Shown piece by piece: positions 40,404-48,448 of a stretch of 64,000 bases of DNA. How positions within the stretch are numbered: the stretch's first letter is position 1; each line of letters opens with the position of its first letter. The DNA is from an uncultured Collinsella sp. (GTDB taxonomy: Bacteria > Actinomycetota > Coriobacteriia > Coriobacteriales > Coriobacteriaceae): positions 1-64,000 of the forward strand of contig UQIE01000008.1 of assembly GCA_900541065.1 (NCBI GenBank), written 5' to 3'. The notes under the pieces are model-generated. The model made no database searches. It saw only the letters and a program-made list of their open reading frames with translations, and was not told where the DNA came from. Both the position numbers and the translations under genes were made by a program.

Positions 40404-42120
40404 TATCTGGCTCGCGTCGTTCAGGACCTCCTACCGGTACGCCCGCGTTTCGCGGCCGACCGGCCTGGAGACCGGCGCCATCGAGTGCTTCACCGGCGGG
40501 AGCATCAGCCGCAACCAGGACACGGACACCTATGAGTCCGCATCACTGGACTACGTCGGCAGGCTCGACATGGGCAACGACTTCGTGCGTATTTACCTCG
40601 ACGCGGAGGACCCGATCTCGGGCGCGTCGCGCACCGTGTGCCTGGGGACCTTCGAGTGCTCGACGCCGTCCCGCACGGTGAGCGGCGAGGTGGCGACCGG
40701 CACCGCGACGCTCTACGGCAGACTCCACGACCTCGCGAAGGACGACTTCGACGAGCCGTACACCGTGCCGGCGGGCGCAAACGCGGTCTCCGCGGCCAAG
40801 GCGATCGCGGAGGGGTGCGGGCTCGAGGTGGTCGCGGAGCCGAGCGACTACACGCTGTCGACGGCATGGGTCTTCGGGATCGCCGCCACGGCGGACACGC
40901 CGGACAACAAGCTGGGCGCGGTCAACAGGCTGCTCTCGGCCGCAGGATTCAGGAGCGCGTCGACCGACGCCTACGGGCGCGTGCTGTTCAGGCGTTACCT
41001 GGAGCCGGCGGCGAGGCCGATCGACCGCACCTTCTCAGAGGGCGAGGACTGCCGGGTGCTTCCCGACCTCACCGACGAGCAGGACGACTTCGACGCGGTG
41101 AACGTGGTGCACGTCGACTTCGCTACCCAGGGCGAGAGCGTCAGGGGAACGGCCTCGGACGACAGCCCGCAGAGCGAGTGGTCGACCGTCTCCACGGGCC
41201 GGCGCATCGTGAAGCGGTACCAGTACAGCGACCTCCCGTCAGGGGAGAGCGTCATCGCCGGCGGCTCCTACCCGCTCGCCGGAGACGGCACCCACGACAG
41301 CGCGACCTTCAGGTCCAGCGGCGGCGGGGGGACCATCGAGACCGTCGGCGTCTCCGGGTGCCCGATCGGCGGCATCAGCCAGGCGATCCGCATCACGAAG
41401 GGGTCGGGCTCCGGTGAGATCGGCATCGCCCAGGACAAGATATCCCTCAAGAAGGGCCAGCCGTACACCGAGTCCGTCTACCTCTACGCGTCGCAGAGGG
41501 TGCAGGTGAGGGTCCAGCCAATCTGGCGCGAGGACGACGGGGGAGAGACCGCGACGGTCGCCATCGGGCCGGGCTGGACGAGGCTGTCGCTCACGGCCAC
41601 CCCGGCCAAGTCCGAGGAATACAGCGCGGGCTACATCTACCTTGCCGCTAGCGCGCCGACCGGATCGTACATCGACGTAGCGCAGGTCAAGGTCGAGGAG
41701 GGCGTTGTGGCAACGCAGTTCGCGGTCGAGGCTGCGAACGAGAAAGCGGCGAGCCTGCTCGCCACCGAGTGCTCGGTCATCCGCCGCCCGACCATCACGG
41801 CGATCTTCAACCCGTCGGCGGACGTCTACTCGGCGTGCGCCATCAGGCTGCCGTCCGTCGGGATCGAGCTCGCCCGCGCCTGCATCCGGAAGATGGACCT
41901 CGAGCTCTCGATGGGATGCCCCATGAGGATCGAGCTCCGCATGTACATGAGGGGTGATGCCTCGCGAGCGTCATGCCGTCCCTGGCCGCGGACCTCGCCG
42001 ATATCGTCGCCGGCCCATCGGCGCCCGGCGTCTCGATCGCCTACGGCACCGTCGTCGCGGCGGACTCCAAGACCGTCGACGTGCGCATCGGGGGCTCGGT
42101 TGTCGCCGACATCTGCATGA
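40393..42120 (+). CDS. Tail-tip / baseplate protein, suspect C-terminal end
   Basis: A 575-residue frame with an 11-bp overlap upstream. A tail-lysin-like or baseplate-hub N-terminus (RYARVSRPTGLETGAIECFTGGS) is followed by a carbohydrate-binding-module-like region (YTESVYLYASQRVQVRVQP then DVAQVKVEEG, about 330-440). From about residue 520 the sequence becomes Arg/Ser/Pro-rich, like out-of-frame reading of the gene that begins at 41973. The real end is probably near 41955, after RMYMRG; see finding. Confidence 0.7.
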   Translation: MSDDIWLASFRTSYRYARVSRPTGLETGAIECFTGGSISRNQDTDTYESASLDYVGRLDMGNDFVRIYLDAEDPISGASRTVCLGTFECSTPSRTVSGEVATGTATLYGRLHDLAKDDFDEPYTVPAGANAVSAAKAIAEGCGLEVVAEPSDYTLSTAWVFGIAATADTPDNKLGAVNRLLSAAGFRSASTDAYGRVLFRRYLEPAARPIDRTFSEGEDCRVLPDLTDEQDDFDAVNVVHVDFATQGESVRGTASDDSPQSEWSTVSTGRRIVKRYQYSDLPSGESVIAGGSYPLAGDGTHDSATFRSSGGGGTIETVGVSGCPIGGISQAIRITKGSGSGEIGIAQDKISLKKGQPYTESVYLYASQRVQVRVQPIWREDDGGETATVAIGPGWTRLSLTATPAKSEEYSAGYIYLAASAPTGSYIDVAQVKVEEGVVATQFAVEAANEKAASLLATECSVIRRPTITAIFNPSADVYSACAIRLPSVGIELARACIRKMDLELSMGCPMRIELRMYMRGDASRASCRPWPRTSPISSPAHRRPASRSPTAPSSRRTPRPSTCASGARLSPTSA

Positions 42121-42209
42121 CGACGTCCTGCCGGGGCGCGGCGCCCGGTCAGCGCGCCATCCTCATCGGGTCGCCTCCGCTCTGGACGGCGATCGGGATC
42201 ATCGCTTGA
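41973..42209 (+). CDS. Small tail protein
   Basis: A 78-residue protein overlapping the previous frame by 148 bp. It reads naturally (ADLADIVAGPSAPGVSIAYG, VDVRIGGSVVADI) and looks like a small beta-rich baseplate or spike protein. Its normal codon use supports it over the overlapping frame. Confidence 0.6.
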   Translation: MPSLAADLADIVAGPSAPGVSIAYGTVVAADSKTVDVRIGGSVVADICMTTSCRGAAPGQRAILIGSPPLWTAIGIIA

Positions 42210-42246
42210 TTATCGTGCGGGCGCAGGCCCGCGGAAGGGAATCCGC

Positions 42247-42885
42247 ATGGCCAACAACAGCGACGGGTCCGCCGTCTACGAGGTGAAGATCGGGGAGGAC
42301 GACTATATCGACGGCCTCGACGTGACGGAGAGCGACGGTAGCATCACCACCTACCTGTTCCGCCCGGCAAACTACGACGAAGTCGAGGCGGCGCGAAAGA
42401 GGGCCGAGAGCGCCGCGTCGCTGGCGAGCAGCGCCGCAGGCACCGCAAAGACCCAGGCATATGACGCCAACGCCGCCGCCGGAGCTGCCAGAACGGCCGC
42501 CGCGAAGTGCTCGACTGCCACCGAGAACGCCAACGCCGCCGTTCAGAAGGCGAATGCCGCGAACGATACCGCAAGCGCCTCGACTGCGCTGGCGAGCAAT
42601 GCGGCCGCCGCGGCCAACGGCGCGGCGTCTCATGCCGAGGCCGCCGCGAACCAGGCGCTGCAGATCGCGAACTCGGTGGCGCAGGCCGCCGCCGGCGAAT
42701 CCGATATCGCGGAGCTGCGCCGTCAGAACGGCCAGCTCGCGACGATGCTCGCCGACGCGACGGGGAAGTTCATCTACATGGACGGGACCGTCTACTGCCC
42801 GGCATCCAAGGCGTCGGTGTCCGGCGACACGGTGTCGTTCGGCGGCACGTGCTCGGTCTCGGGCAGCACGGTAACCCTTGCCTAA
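42247..42885 (+). CDS. Coiled-coil tail fiber / collar protein
   Basis: A 212-residue protein with a beta-rich N-terminal domain (VYEVKIGEDDYIDG...TTYLFRP), a long Ala-rich coiled coil (about 40-160) and a short beta C-terminus with CPASKASVSG repeats. It probably trimerises and holds the DGR target protein, encoded 9 bp downstream. Confidence 0.72.
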   Translation: MANNSDGSAVYEVKIGEDDYIDGLDVTESDGSITTYLFRPANYDEVEAARKRAESAASLASSAAGTAKTQAYDANAAAGAARTAAAKCSTATENANAAVQKANAANDTASASTALASNAAAAANGAASHAEAAANQALQIANSVAQAAAGESDIAELRRQNGQLATMLADATGKFIYMDGTVYCPASKASVSGDTVSFGGTCSVSGSTVTLA

Positions 42886-42894
42886 GGAGGATAA

Positions 42895-43803
42895 ATGGCA
42901 AATGCAAAGACACTGGTCGTCGGCGGCCAGTCGCTCAACGTCATCGACGATACCGCGCGCAGCAACGCGCAGACGGCGCTCAACAACGCCGAGTACAACC
43001 GCCAGGGCCAAATCGGCAAGTACGGCGGGCAGAACATCGCCACCATCCTGGCGGGAGAGATCGGCAGCGGCAGCGTGTACGACGCGCTGCACAAGCGAGC
43101 GGCGGCCGGCAACTTCGCGGGCCTTCGCGTCGGGGACTACATCGACGTGCCTCTCGTGAGCGCGTCCGCCGTCACCACCCAGCAATCTGCGCGGTTCCTG
43201 CTTGCCCACATCGACCCGTACCTCTACTGCGGCGACAACAACAAGGGCCACCATATCGCGTTCGTGGCGTCCGCCCCCGTGGCCGTGGCAAAATCCGTGA
43301 CAGGCGTGGCCAACGACAGCTACCTGATGTGGAACACTGCGAACACCAACCAGGGCACCGCAGACGTGAAGAACCCGTACCTGAACAGCAACCTCAAGGC
43401 GTGGGAGAAGCTGTTCGAGGCGTGCCTGCCCGAGGGGCTGACCAAGTACCTGCTCACCCAGCGCGTGCTGCTTGAGGAGCGTTACAGCGCGAGCGGCGCG
43501 CTCAGCGACTCCAACAGCTGGAGCTGGCAGGACATCGGCAAGGTGTGGTCGCCCTCCGAGATGGAGGTGTACGGCTGCCCAGTGTGGGGCACCAAGGGCT
43601 ACAGCGTGGGCTTCGACTGCCAGTTCGACCTGTTCCGCGATACCGCGCACCGCTTGAACGGAACTCGGCACGACTGGTGGCTGCGTTCCGTTCTGGGTGG
43701 CTCGTCGTCCGACGTGTGCTACGTCAACAGCAACGGCGGTGCCGACTACGCCTCCGCGACGGGCGTCTGGGTTCGCCCCCGCCCCGGCTTCCTCGTCGGC
43801 TAG
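42895..43803 (+). CDS. DGR target protein, receptor-binding tail protein with variable C-terminus
   Basis: A 302-residue protein with AAGGAGG before ATG 42895. The N-terminal 100 residues are probably the tail attachment. The C-terminal domain (about 120-302) has the C-type-lectin-like / DUF6273 pattern: a DWWLRS turn, then CYVNS, and a GVWVRPRPGF ending. The last 43 residues (259-299 core) are the variable repeat. Varied residues are those of template AAY codons (D260, L267, D273, S279, G282, D284, A286, G290). Expected to bind a changing cell-surface ligand. Confidence 0.88.
   Translation: MANAKTLVVGGQSLNVIDDTARSNAQTALNNAEYNRQGQIGKYGGQNIATILAGEIGSGSVYDALHKRAAAGNFAGLRVGDYIDVPLVSASAVTTQQSARFLLAHIDPYLYCGDNNKGHHIAFVASAPVAVAKSVTGVANDSYLMWNTANTNQGTADVKNPYLNSNLKAWEKLFEACLPEGLTKYLLTQRVLLEERYSASGALSDSNSWSWQDIGKVWSPSEMEVYGCPVWGTKGYSVGFDCQFDLFRDTAHRLNGTRHDWWLRSVLGGSSSDVCYVNSNGGADYASATGVWVRPRPGFLVG
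43665..43792 (+). repeat. DGR variable repeat (VR)
   Basis: Aligns without gaps to 44405-44532 (offset 740) with 14 mismatches in 128 bp. Twelve are at template A: 43672, 43693, 43711, 43730, 43738, 43739, 43744, 43750, 43751, 43762, 43763 and 43788. The two exceptions are 43669 (at the 5' edge) and 43692. The GC-only end GTTCGCCCCCGCCCCGG is the likely initiation-of-mutagenic-homing site. Confidence 0.95.
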
Positions 43804-43831
43804 CCAGCCGAGTGCTCTATACTTCTCTTTC

Positions 43832-43858
43832 GATGCGACCGCCTTGCGCGGTCGCATC
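43832..43858. repeat. DGR-associated hairpin downstream of VR
   Basis: A perfect 11-bp inverted repeat (GATGCGACCGC and its complement) with loop CTTGC, 40 bp after the VR and just beyond the target stop codon. Known DGRs carry a similar hairpin or cruciform at this place that raises retrohoming efficiency. Confidence 0.75.
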
Positions 43859-43861
43859 CCT

Positions 43862-43888
43862 GCCCGCGCAGCGGGCCGTTTTTTTTTG
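43862..43888 (+). terminator. Terminator after DGR target gene
   Basis: GCCCGC-GCA-GCGGGC stem followed by CG and ten T. It ends the tail operon before the Avd-like gene. Confidence 0.8.
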
Positions 43889-43909
43889 CCACTATTTCCG
43901 GGAGGTGCC

Positions 43910-44380
43910 ATGAGCGGCGTCTACCAGCGAAACCGCGAGGTGTCCGAGTACAAGTTCTTCACGCAGGCCATCGCCATCCGCGTGGAGGTCAACAAGCTCA
44001 TGGCCTCCTCGTCGGTCGTGCCGAAAGCCTACAGGCTGCTGAACGCAGTCCCCACGGTGGAGGCCGCGCGCAGCATCGTATACAACGTCAACCGCGCCGA
44101 CTGCTTCTACCCCAACAGTTCGTTCAACGCACTTGAGCGCAAGCGTTACCTGACGCTGGCGATAGCCGACTGCGAGCAGCTGATGCTCGACATGCAGTGC
44201 CTCATGGACATCGGCCTGCCCGTGAACGCCAACCGCTTCGAGGGGCTGGCGGCCATGGTCGAGGAGGAGATCAGGCTGCTGAAGGGCGCGCGCAAGAACG
44301 TGCGCGTCACCGGCAAGAAGTCCACCGAGGAGCGCATAGCCGAGGCCGAGGCCGAGCTAGAGCGCCTGCGTTCGCTATAA
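43910..44380 (+). CDS. avd: DGR accessory variability determinant (Avd-like)
   Basis: A 156-residue, mostly helical protein between VR and TR, with GGAGGTG before ATG 43910. Four amphipathic helices, e.g. TQAIAIRVEVNKLM and KRYLTLAIADCEQLMLDMQC, plus a basic C-terminal tail, fit the Avd/S23-like four-helix bundle that binds DGR RNA and RT. About 28 residues longer than the Bordetella phage protein. Identity rests on position and fold pattern. Confidence 0.8.
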   Translation: MSGVYQRNREVSEYKFFTQAIAIRVEVNKLMASSSVVPKAYRLLNAVPTVEAARSIVYNVNRADCFYPNSSFNALERKRYLTLAIADCEQLMLDMQCLMDIGLPVNANRFEGLAAMVEEEIRLLKGARKNVRVTGKKSTEERIAEAEAELERLRSL

Positions 44381-44404
44381 TGGGCGGCGGTCCCGCCTTG
44401 TATA

Positions 44405-44532
44405 TCGGTACAACTGGTGGCTGCGTTCCGTCATGGGTGGCTCGTCGTCCAACGTGTGCTACGTCAACAACAACGGCAATGCCAACTACAACTCCGCGAC
44501 GAACGTCTGGGTTCGCCCCCGCCCCGGATTCC
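44405..44532 (+). repeat. DGR template repeat (TR)
   Basis: Noncoding template 25 bp after the Avd stop. In the VR frame it has nine AAC/AAT codons, which adenine mutagenesis can turn into many residues without making stops. The final GC tract matches the VR, after which the two diverge. It is probably transcribed as part of a guide RNA extending toward the RT gene (44381-44744). Confidence 0.95.
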
Positions 44533-44744
44533 CTTATTGCCAGACCGAGTAGGCCCCAGAGCCGAAAGCAGAGCGCGAAGAGGAAGGAAGGCGCGACCGT
44601 CGGGCATGCGCCCGTAAATACGCACCCCGCGAGGGTGGCCGGACGCTGCTTGCATGGCGCGGCGCTCCGTGGCTTCGCCGCGTTTCATGGCCATACCTCA
44701 AGCGGCTGCCAGAGCCACACTGAGAGCCGTGCGGGGTGCCTTCG

Positions 44745-45980
44745 ATGAACTCCGAGGAAAGAAGGGCCGCGCGCCGCAAGCGCCGCGAGGAGAGGCGCGC
44801 CAAGGCCAAGGCCGAGCGCGTGAAGCCGTGCACCCTTGAGGCCGTGGCCGACCTCAACAGCCTTTGCAAGGCCTCCAAGCAGGCGGCGGGCGGCGTGATG
44901 TGGAAGTCCTCCACGCAGCGTTATATGAAGGACTATCTGCGAAACGCGGTCAAATCGAGGAACGACCTTCTGGAGGGCCGCGACATATGCCGGGGCTTCA
45001 TCCGCTTCGACCTGTGGGAGCGCGGCAAGCTGCGCCACATCAGCGCCGTGCACTTCCCAGAGCGAGTGATTCAGAAGTCGCTGTCCCAGAACGCCCTCGT
45101 ACCCGCGATAGTCCCGACACTCATAACGGCCAACTCCGCCAACATCAAGGGGCGCGGCACCGACTACGCCCTGAAGCTGCTCAAGCGCCACCTGGCCGAC
45201 CACTGGCGGCGGCACAGGCGCGAGGGATACATCCTTTTGGGCGACTTCTCAGATTACTTCGCCCGCATAGCCCACGAACCCGTCAAGCGGCAGGTGGCCG
45301 ACGCACTGCTCGATCCGCGCGAGGTCGCCCTCGAGCACCGCCTGATAGACGCACAGGGCGAGGTGGGCCTGGGTCTGGGCAGCGAGCCGAACCAGATATG
45401 CGCGGTGGCCCACCCCAACCGCATCGACCACTACGTGACCGAGATGCTGCGCCCTGAGGCCTACGGGCGCTATATGGACGACTTCTACCTGATCCACGAG
45501 AGCAAGGAGTACCTGCAGGTGTGCCTGCTGCTGATAGGGCGCAAGTGCGCCGAGCTGGGCATAGAGCTGAACCCGCGCAAGACCCGCGTGGTGAAGCTGT
45601 CGCGCGGCTTCACGTGGCTGAAGAAGCGCATCTTCTACACGGAGACGGGCCGCATAGTCGTGAAGCCGTGCCGCGACTCCATCACGCGCGAGCGCCGCAA
45701 GCTGAAGAAGATGGCCCGCATGGTCGCCGATGGCGTCATGACCCCCGAGCAGGTTGAGCGGAGCTACCAGAGCTGGCGCGGCGGCATGAAGCGGCTGGAC
45801 GCGCACCGCAGCGTTTTGGCCATGGACGCGCTGTACCACAGCCTGTTCGAAAATCTCGCGCGGGAGGGGGGTGCTCAATGCAGGCCAACCCGAGGGACGA
45901 TTCAAGCGGAGGCAAGCCCTCGCAATAGCGGAGAACCGGCAACTCAAAGCAGCGGCCTAAGCGAAGCGGCCGCGAAATAA
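44745..45980 (+). CDS. DGR reverse transcriptase
   Basis: A 411-residue error-prone RT that copies TR RNA with adenine-directed mistakes. Very basic N-terminus; palm motif A GDFSDYF (166-172); a LGLGSEPNQ motif (S213-Q217), in place of the QG pair of retroviral RTs; catalytic YMDD at 243-246; a thumb-like basic region KLKKMARM. ATG 44745 is preferred to GTG 44736. The C-terminal 40 residues after LAREGG are low complexity and may be an added tail. DGR RTs more often carry SQ at the S213-Q217 position, so the spacing here is unusual. Confidence 0.93.
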   Translation: MNSEERRAARRKRREERRAKAKAERVKPCTLEAVADLNSLCKASKQAAGGVMWKSSTQRYMKDYLRNAVKSRNDLLEGRDICRGFIRFDLWERGKLRHISAVHFPERVIQKSLSQNALVPAIVPTLITANSANIKGRGTDYALKLLKRHLADHWRRHRREGYILLGDFSDYFARIAHEPVKRQVADALLDPREVALEHRLIDAQGEVGLGLGSEPNQICAVAHPNRIDHYVTEMLRPEAYGRYMDDFYLIHESKEYLQVCLLLIGRKCAELGIELNPRKTRVVKLSRGFTWLKKRIFYTETGRIVVKPCRDSITRERRKLKKMARMVADGVMTPEQVERSYQSWRGGMKRLDAHRSVLAMDALYHSLFENLAREGGAQCRPTRGTIQAEASPRNSGEPATQSSGLSEAAAK

Positions 45981-45990
45981 CAGAAGCATC

Positions 45991-46020
45991 GAAGGCGTGC
46001 CGCGGCGCGCCTTCTTCCTT
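45991..46020 (+). terminator. Terminator-like hairpin after RT
   Basis: GAAGGCG pairs with CGCCTTC around CCGCGG, followed by TTCCTTTG. Lies about 10 bp beyond the RT stop. Confidence 0.55.
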
Positions 46021-46098
46021 TGCGCCCATCGAAGCGGCCCGGCAATCTCACGGCGCCAATACGATGGCGACACATTCCCCGACAAGAGAGGAGTCCGC

Positions 46099-46425
46099 AT
46101 GGACACTGAGGAAGACACGCCGCGCCCCGACGAGCTTCAAGACGGCACCATGGCCGAGGTCAACGCCCTGCGCGATCTGCTGTCGCAGATCGGCGACCCC
46201 GACGCGGCGCACGACGCGGGCGTTATCGACGATGACGAGTACGTTGAGCGGAAGGCGCGAAAGCTCGCCTACACCGCGGCCGTCGCCGCCTACGGAAAGG
46301 GTGAGGCCCCGGACGTGGACAAGCTGCTTGAGCAGATGCGCGAGAAGGTCGCCGAGCCCAGCCAAACCGAGACCAACACGGCAAACATCGACTACCTGAT
46401 GATGACGGTCGGGGGTGAACAGTAA
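46099..46425 (+). CDS. Small phage protein before XkdX
   Basis: A 108-residue acidic protein with GAGAGGAG before ATG 46099. The end, TNTANIDYLMMTVGGEQ, is a common tail in proteins encoded just before XkdX and holins. Helical. Exact role unknown; possibly a fiber chaperone. Confidence 0.68.
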   Translation: MDTEEDTPRPDELQDGTMAEVNALRDLLSQIGDPDAAHDAGVIDDDEYVERKARKLAYTAAVAAYGKGEAPDVDKLLEQMREKVAEPSQTETNTANIDYLMMTVGGEQ

Positions 46426-46607
46426 TGGCGGGACGCGTCAAGGCTGCAACCACGGCGGCGCACTCGAAGAACTATGACAAGGTGAGGCGCTACTACGAGC
46501 GCGGCCTCTGGACCAAGGCCATGGTGCATCGAGCCGTGGCCTGCAAGTGGATCACATGCGACGAATATGAGGAGATCGTCGGAGAAGAGTACGCGGAGGA
46601 GGTTTAG
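46425..46607 (+). CDS. XkdX-family protein
   Basis: A 60-residue protein with the XkdX pattern: YDKVRRYYERGLWTKAMVHRAV, then WITCDEYEEIVGEEY. Start overlaps the previous stop. XkdX-like proteins lie between tail fibers and holins; function unknown. Confidence 0.83.
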   Translation: MAGRVKAATTAAHSKNYDKVRRYYERGLWTKAMVHRAVACKWITCDEYEEIVGEEYAEEV

Positions 46608-46608
46608 G

Positions 46609-46920
46609 GTGCCGGCGCTGAGCATCGGGGAGGCAACGTCGGTCCTCTCGGCCGCCGTTGTGATTGTCACGTTCTTCATCGGGCGCGTCTCCGTATCCAA
46701 AACATCGTCTGCCAAGGAGCAGCGGACCGAAGACAAGCTCGACAGCCTTTGCGGCGACACGAGCGAGATCAAGGATGGCGTCAAGGAGATCAACCGCAAG
46801 CTCGACGACCACGGCGAGCGCCTCACGAAGGTCGAGCAACAGGTCATCACCTTGTTCAACCGGCTCGACCGCGTCGAGAAGAATTACGACCTGCATCACG
46901 GTATCGGCGGGTCAGATTAG
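46609..46920 (+). CDS. Membrane-anchored coiled-coil protein, XhlA/holin-associated
   Basis: A 103-residue protein from GTG 46609 (GGAGGAGG upstream). One N-terminal membrane helix (VLSAAVVIVTFFIGRV) and a long coiled coil (about 35-95). The layout resembles hemolysin XhlA-type or stabiliser proteins of lysis cassettes. Confidence 0.7.
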   Translation: MPALSIGEATSVLSAAVVIVTFFIGRVSVSKTSSAKEQRTEDKLDSLCGDTSEIKDGVKEINRKLDDHGERLTKVEQQVITLFNRLDRVEKNYDLHHGIGGSD

Positions 46921-46930
46921 GAGCTGAAAA

Positions 46931-47206
46931 ATGAAAATCAACTGGGCCCTTCGCTTCAAGAATAAGCAGACGCTCGCGGCATTGGCCGCCGCCGTAATCA
47001 GCGCAGCCTATCAGGTGCTCGGAATCCTCGGAGTCGTGGCGCCTATCTCCCAGGGGTCGCTCATCCAGCTCGTCGGAATCATCCTGACCGTTCTCGCCGG
47101 CTTCGGCGTGATCGTCGATCCGACCACCAAGGGCGCGTCGGACTCGAAGCGTGCCATGTCGTACAGCGAGCCCCATGCCGCATATGACGCCAAGGCGGTT
47201 GAGTAG
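46931..47206 (+). CDS. Phage holin, phi LC3 family
   Basis: A 91-residue protein with two membrane helices and the family marks INWALRFKNK at the start and VDPTTKGASDSKRAMSYSEP at the end. Forms the lesion that releases the endolysin. Confidence 0.92.
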   Translation: MKINWALRFKNKQTLAALAAAVISAAYQVLGILGVVAPISQGSLIQLVGIILTVLAGFGVIVDPTTKGASDSKRAMSYSEPHAAYDAKAVE

Positions 47207-47209
47207 GCC

Positions 47210-48163
47210 ATGGCCATCACACAGCGCGAGGCCTTCGCGCAGGTCATGGAACACCTCGTCTCCCATGATGGGGGCGGCGGTCACGGATACTCGCAGGCCA
47301 ACCGCATGGGGGACGGAACGACCGAGACGATTTGTCTGTCCGACGGCACCACCGTCACTATTGCCGGTGGCGATCGCGACTGTTCCTCGGCCGTAGTGAC
47401 CGCCCTCCGCGCGGTCGGCGTCAATACCTTCGGAGCCTCGTATACCGGAAACATGCGGGAGCAGCTGCTCAAGACGGGCCTTTTCGGCTGGCGTAAGATG
47501 GGCGTCAAGTCCGCCCAGCGTGGAGACATCTACCTCAACGAGAAGTGCCACACCGCCGTGTGCGTCTCTCCCTATGGATCCGCTCGCGGCGACCTCTTGG
47601 CCCAATTCTCCATTTCTGAAAAGGGGACCGTCACCGGCACCAAGGGCGACCAGACCGGGCGCGAGTCCAACATCAAGGCGTACTACAGCTACCCATGGGA
47701 CGGCACGCTCTACTGGCTTGGCGACGGCAAGACACTGAATGGGTCAAATACGGAAGTCGCGGACAATACGGTCCCGAGCCTCGGAGACACGCGATATTTC
47801 GGCCCGAAGATGGCCAAGGAGCTGCAATGCCAGCTCGGCACGACTGCCGATGGCGTGATCTCCGGTCAATGGCCGGCGAATGAGCGATACCTTTGGGCAT
47901 GCGACCGCGGCGTAATCGAGTACGTCAAGGGCGGGGTTGGCTCGAATGCCGTCCGCGCCCTGCAGGACAAGGTCGGATGCAAAGTCTATCCCGTGGTCGG
48001 CGGTGTTCAGGCGCGACAGATGGGTTCGGGAACGGTCTTCAAACACCAGCAGTGGCTCATCGCTCAAGGTATCTCGTGCGGATCATCGGGTGCGGACGGA
48101 TACCAGGGCCGCGACACCAACGTCGCCATCGGCCAAGCGCTCGTCAAGCAACTCTATCGATAG
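47210..48163 (+). CDS. Endolysin, phage peptidoglycan hydrolase (NlpC/P60-type amidase)
   Basis: A 317-residue lysin starting 3 bp after the holin. N-terminal catalytic domain (about 1-165) with a probable active Cys in GDRDCSSAV, histidine in CHTAVC after RGDIYL, and the GRESNIKAYYSYPWD ending typical of bacteriophage peptidoglycan hydrolases. The C-terminal part (about 185-315) has two diverged repeats including VRALQDKVG and KHQQWLIAQG, a putative cell-wall-binding module. Confidence 0.87.
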   Translation: MAITQREAFAQVMEHLVSHDGGGGHGYSQANRMGDGTTETICLSDGTTVTIAGGDRDCSSAVVTALRAVGVNTFGASYTGNMREQLLKTGLFGWRKMGVKSAQRGDIYLNEKCHTAVCVSPYGSARGDLLAQFSISEKGTVTGTKGDQTGRESNIKAYYSYPWDGTLYWLGDGKTLNGSNTEVADNTVPSLGDTRYFGPKMAKELQCQLGTTADGVISGQWPANERYLWACDRGVIEYVKGGVGSNAVRALQDKVGCKVYPVVGGVQARQMGSGTVFKHQQWLIAQGISCGSSGADGYQGRDTNVAIGQALVKQLYR

Positions 48164-48171
48164 GTGTGCAT

Positions 48172-48282
48172 ATGAATCCATTTGATATCTGTTTTATTGT
48201 CGGCGCTGCTGCAGGACTGCTGACCGGTCTTCTCGGATGGGCAATCGTGCGCGTCGGCAGCCAAAAAGACTTTAGAAATTGA
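48172..48282 (+). CDS. 36-residue membrane peptide
   Basis: One membrane helix (CFIVGAAAGLLTGLLGWAIV) directly after the endolysin. Likely a small lysis-cassette protein; weak RBS. Confidence 0.5.
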   Translation: MNPFDICFIVGAAAGLLTGLLGWAIVRVGSQKDFRN

Positions 48283-48289
48283 TAGATGC

Positions 48290-48327
48290 AGCCCCTCCCC
48301 GGCATGAACTGCCGGGGAGGGGCTTTA
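48290..48327 (+). terminator. Strong terminator of the late operon
   Basis: A 15-bp perfect stem (core GCCCCTCCCCGGCA) with loop TGAAC. Ends the prophage late transcript. The following 48328-48448 holds two ATATCCGT repeats, possible integrase arm sites. Confidence 0.85.
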
Positions 48328-48448
48328 TGCATTGCCAAATATCCGTCAATATCCGTTCTGCAATGCAGTTTCAGTGCGGTGAGAGCGTGTGGAAACATAA
48401 CTACCTGCGATTTTACTGCTACAAGGCACTCCATAACATCACGTTCAA

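Noticed and set aside
42895..43803. Target protein as formylglycine-generating enzyme-like sulfatase modifier
   Set aside because: It shares the lectin-like fold family pattern but is within a tail module and carries the VR; no catalytic cysteines are evident.
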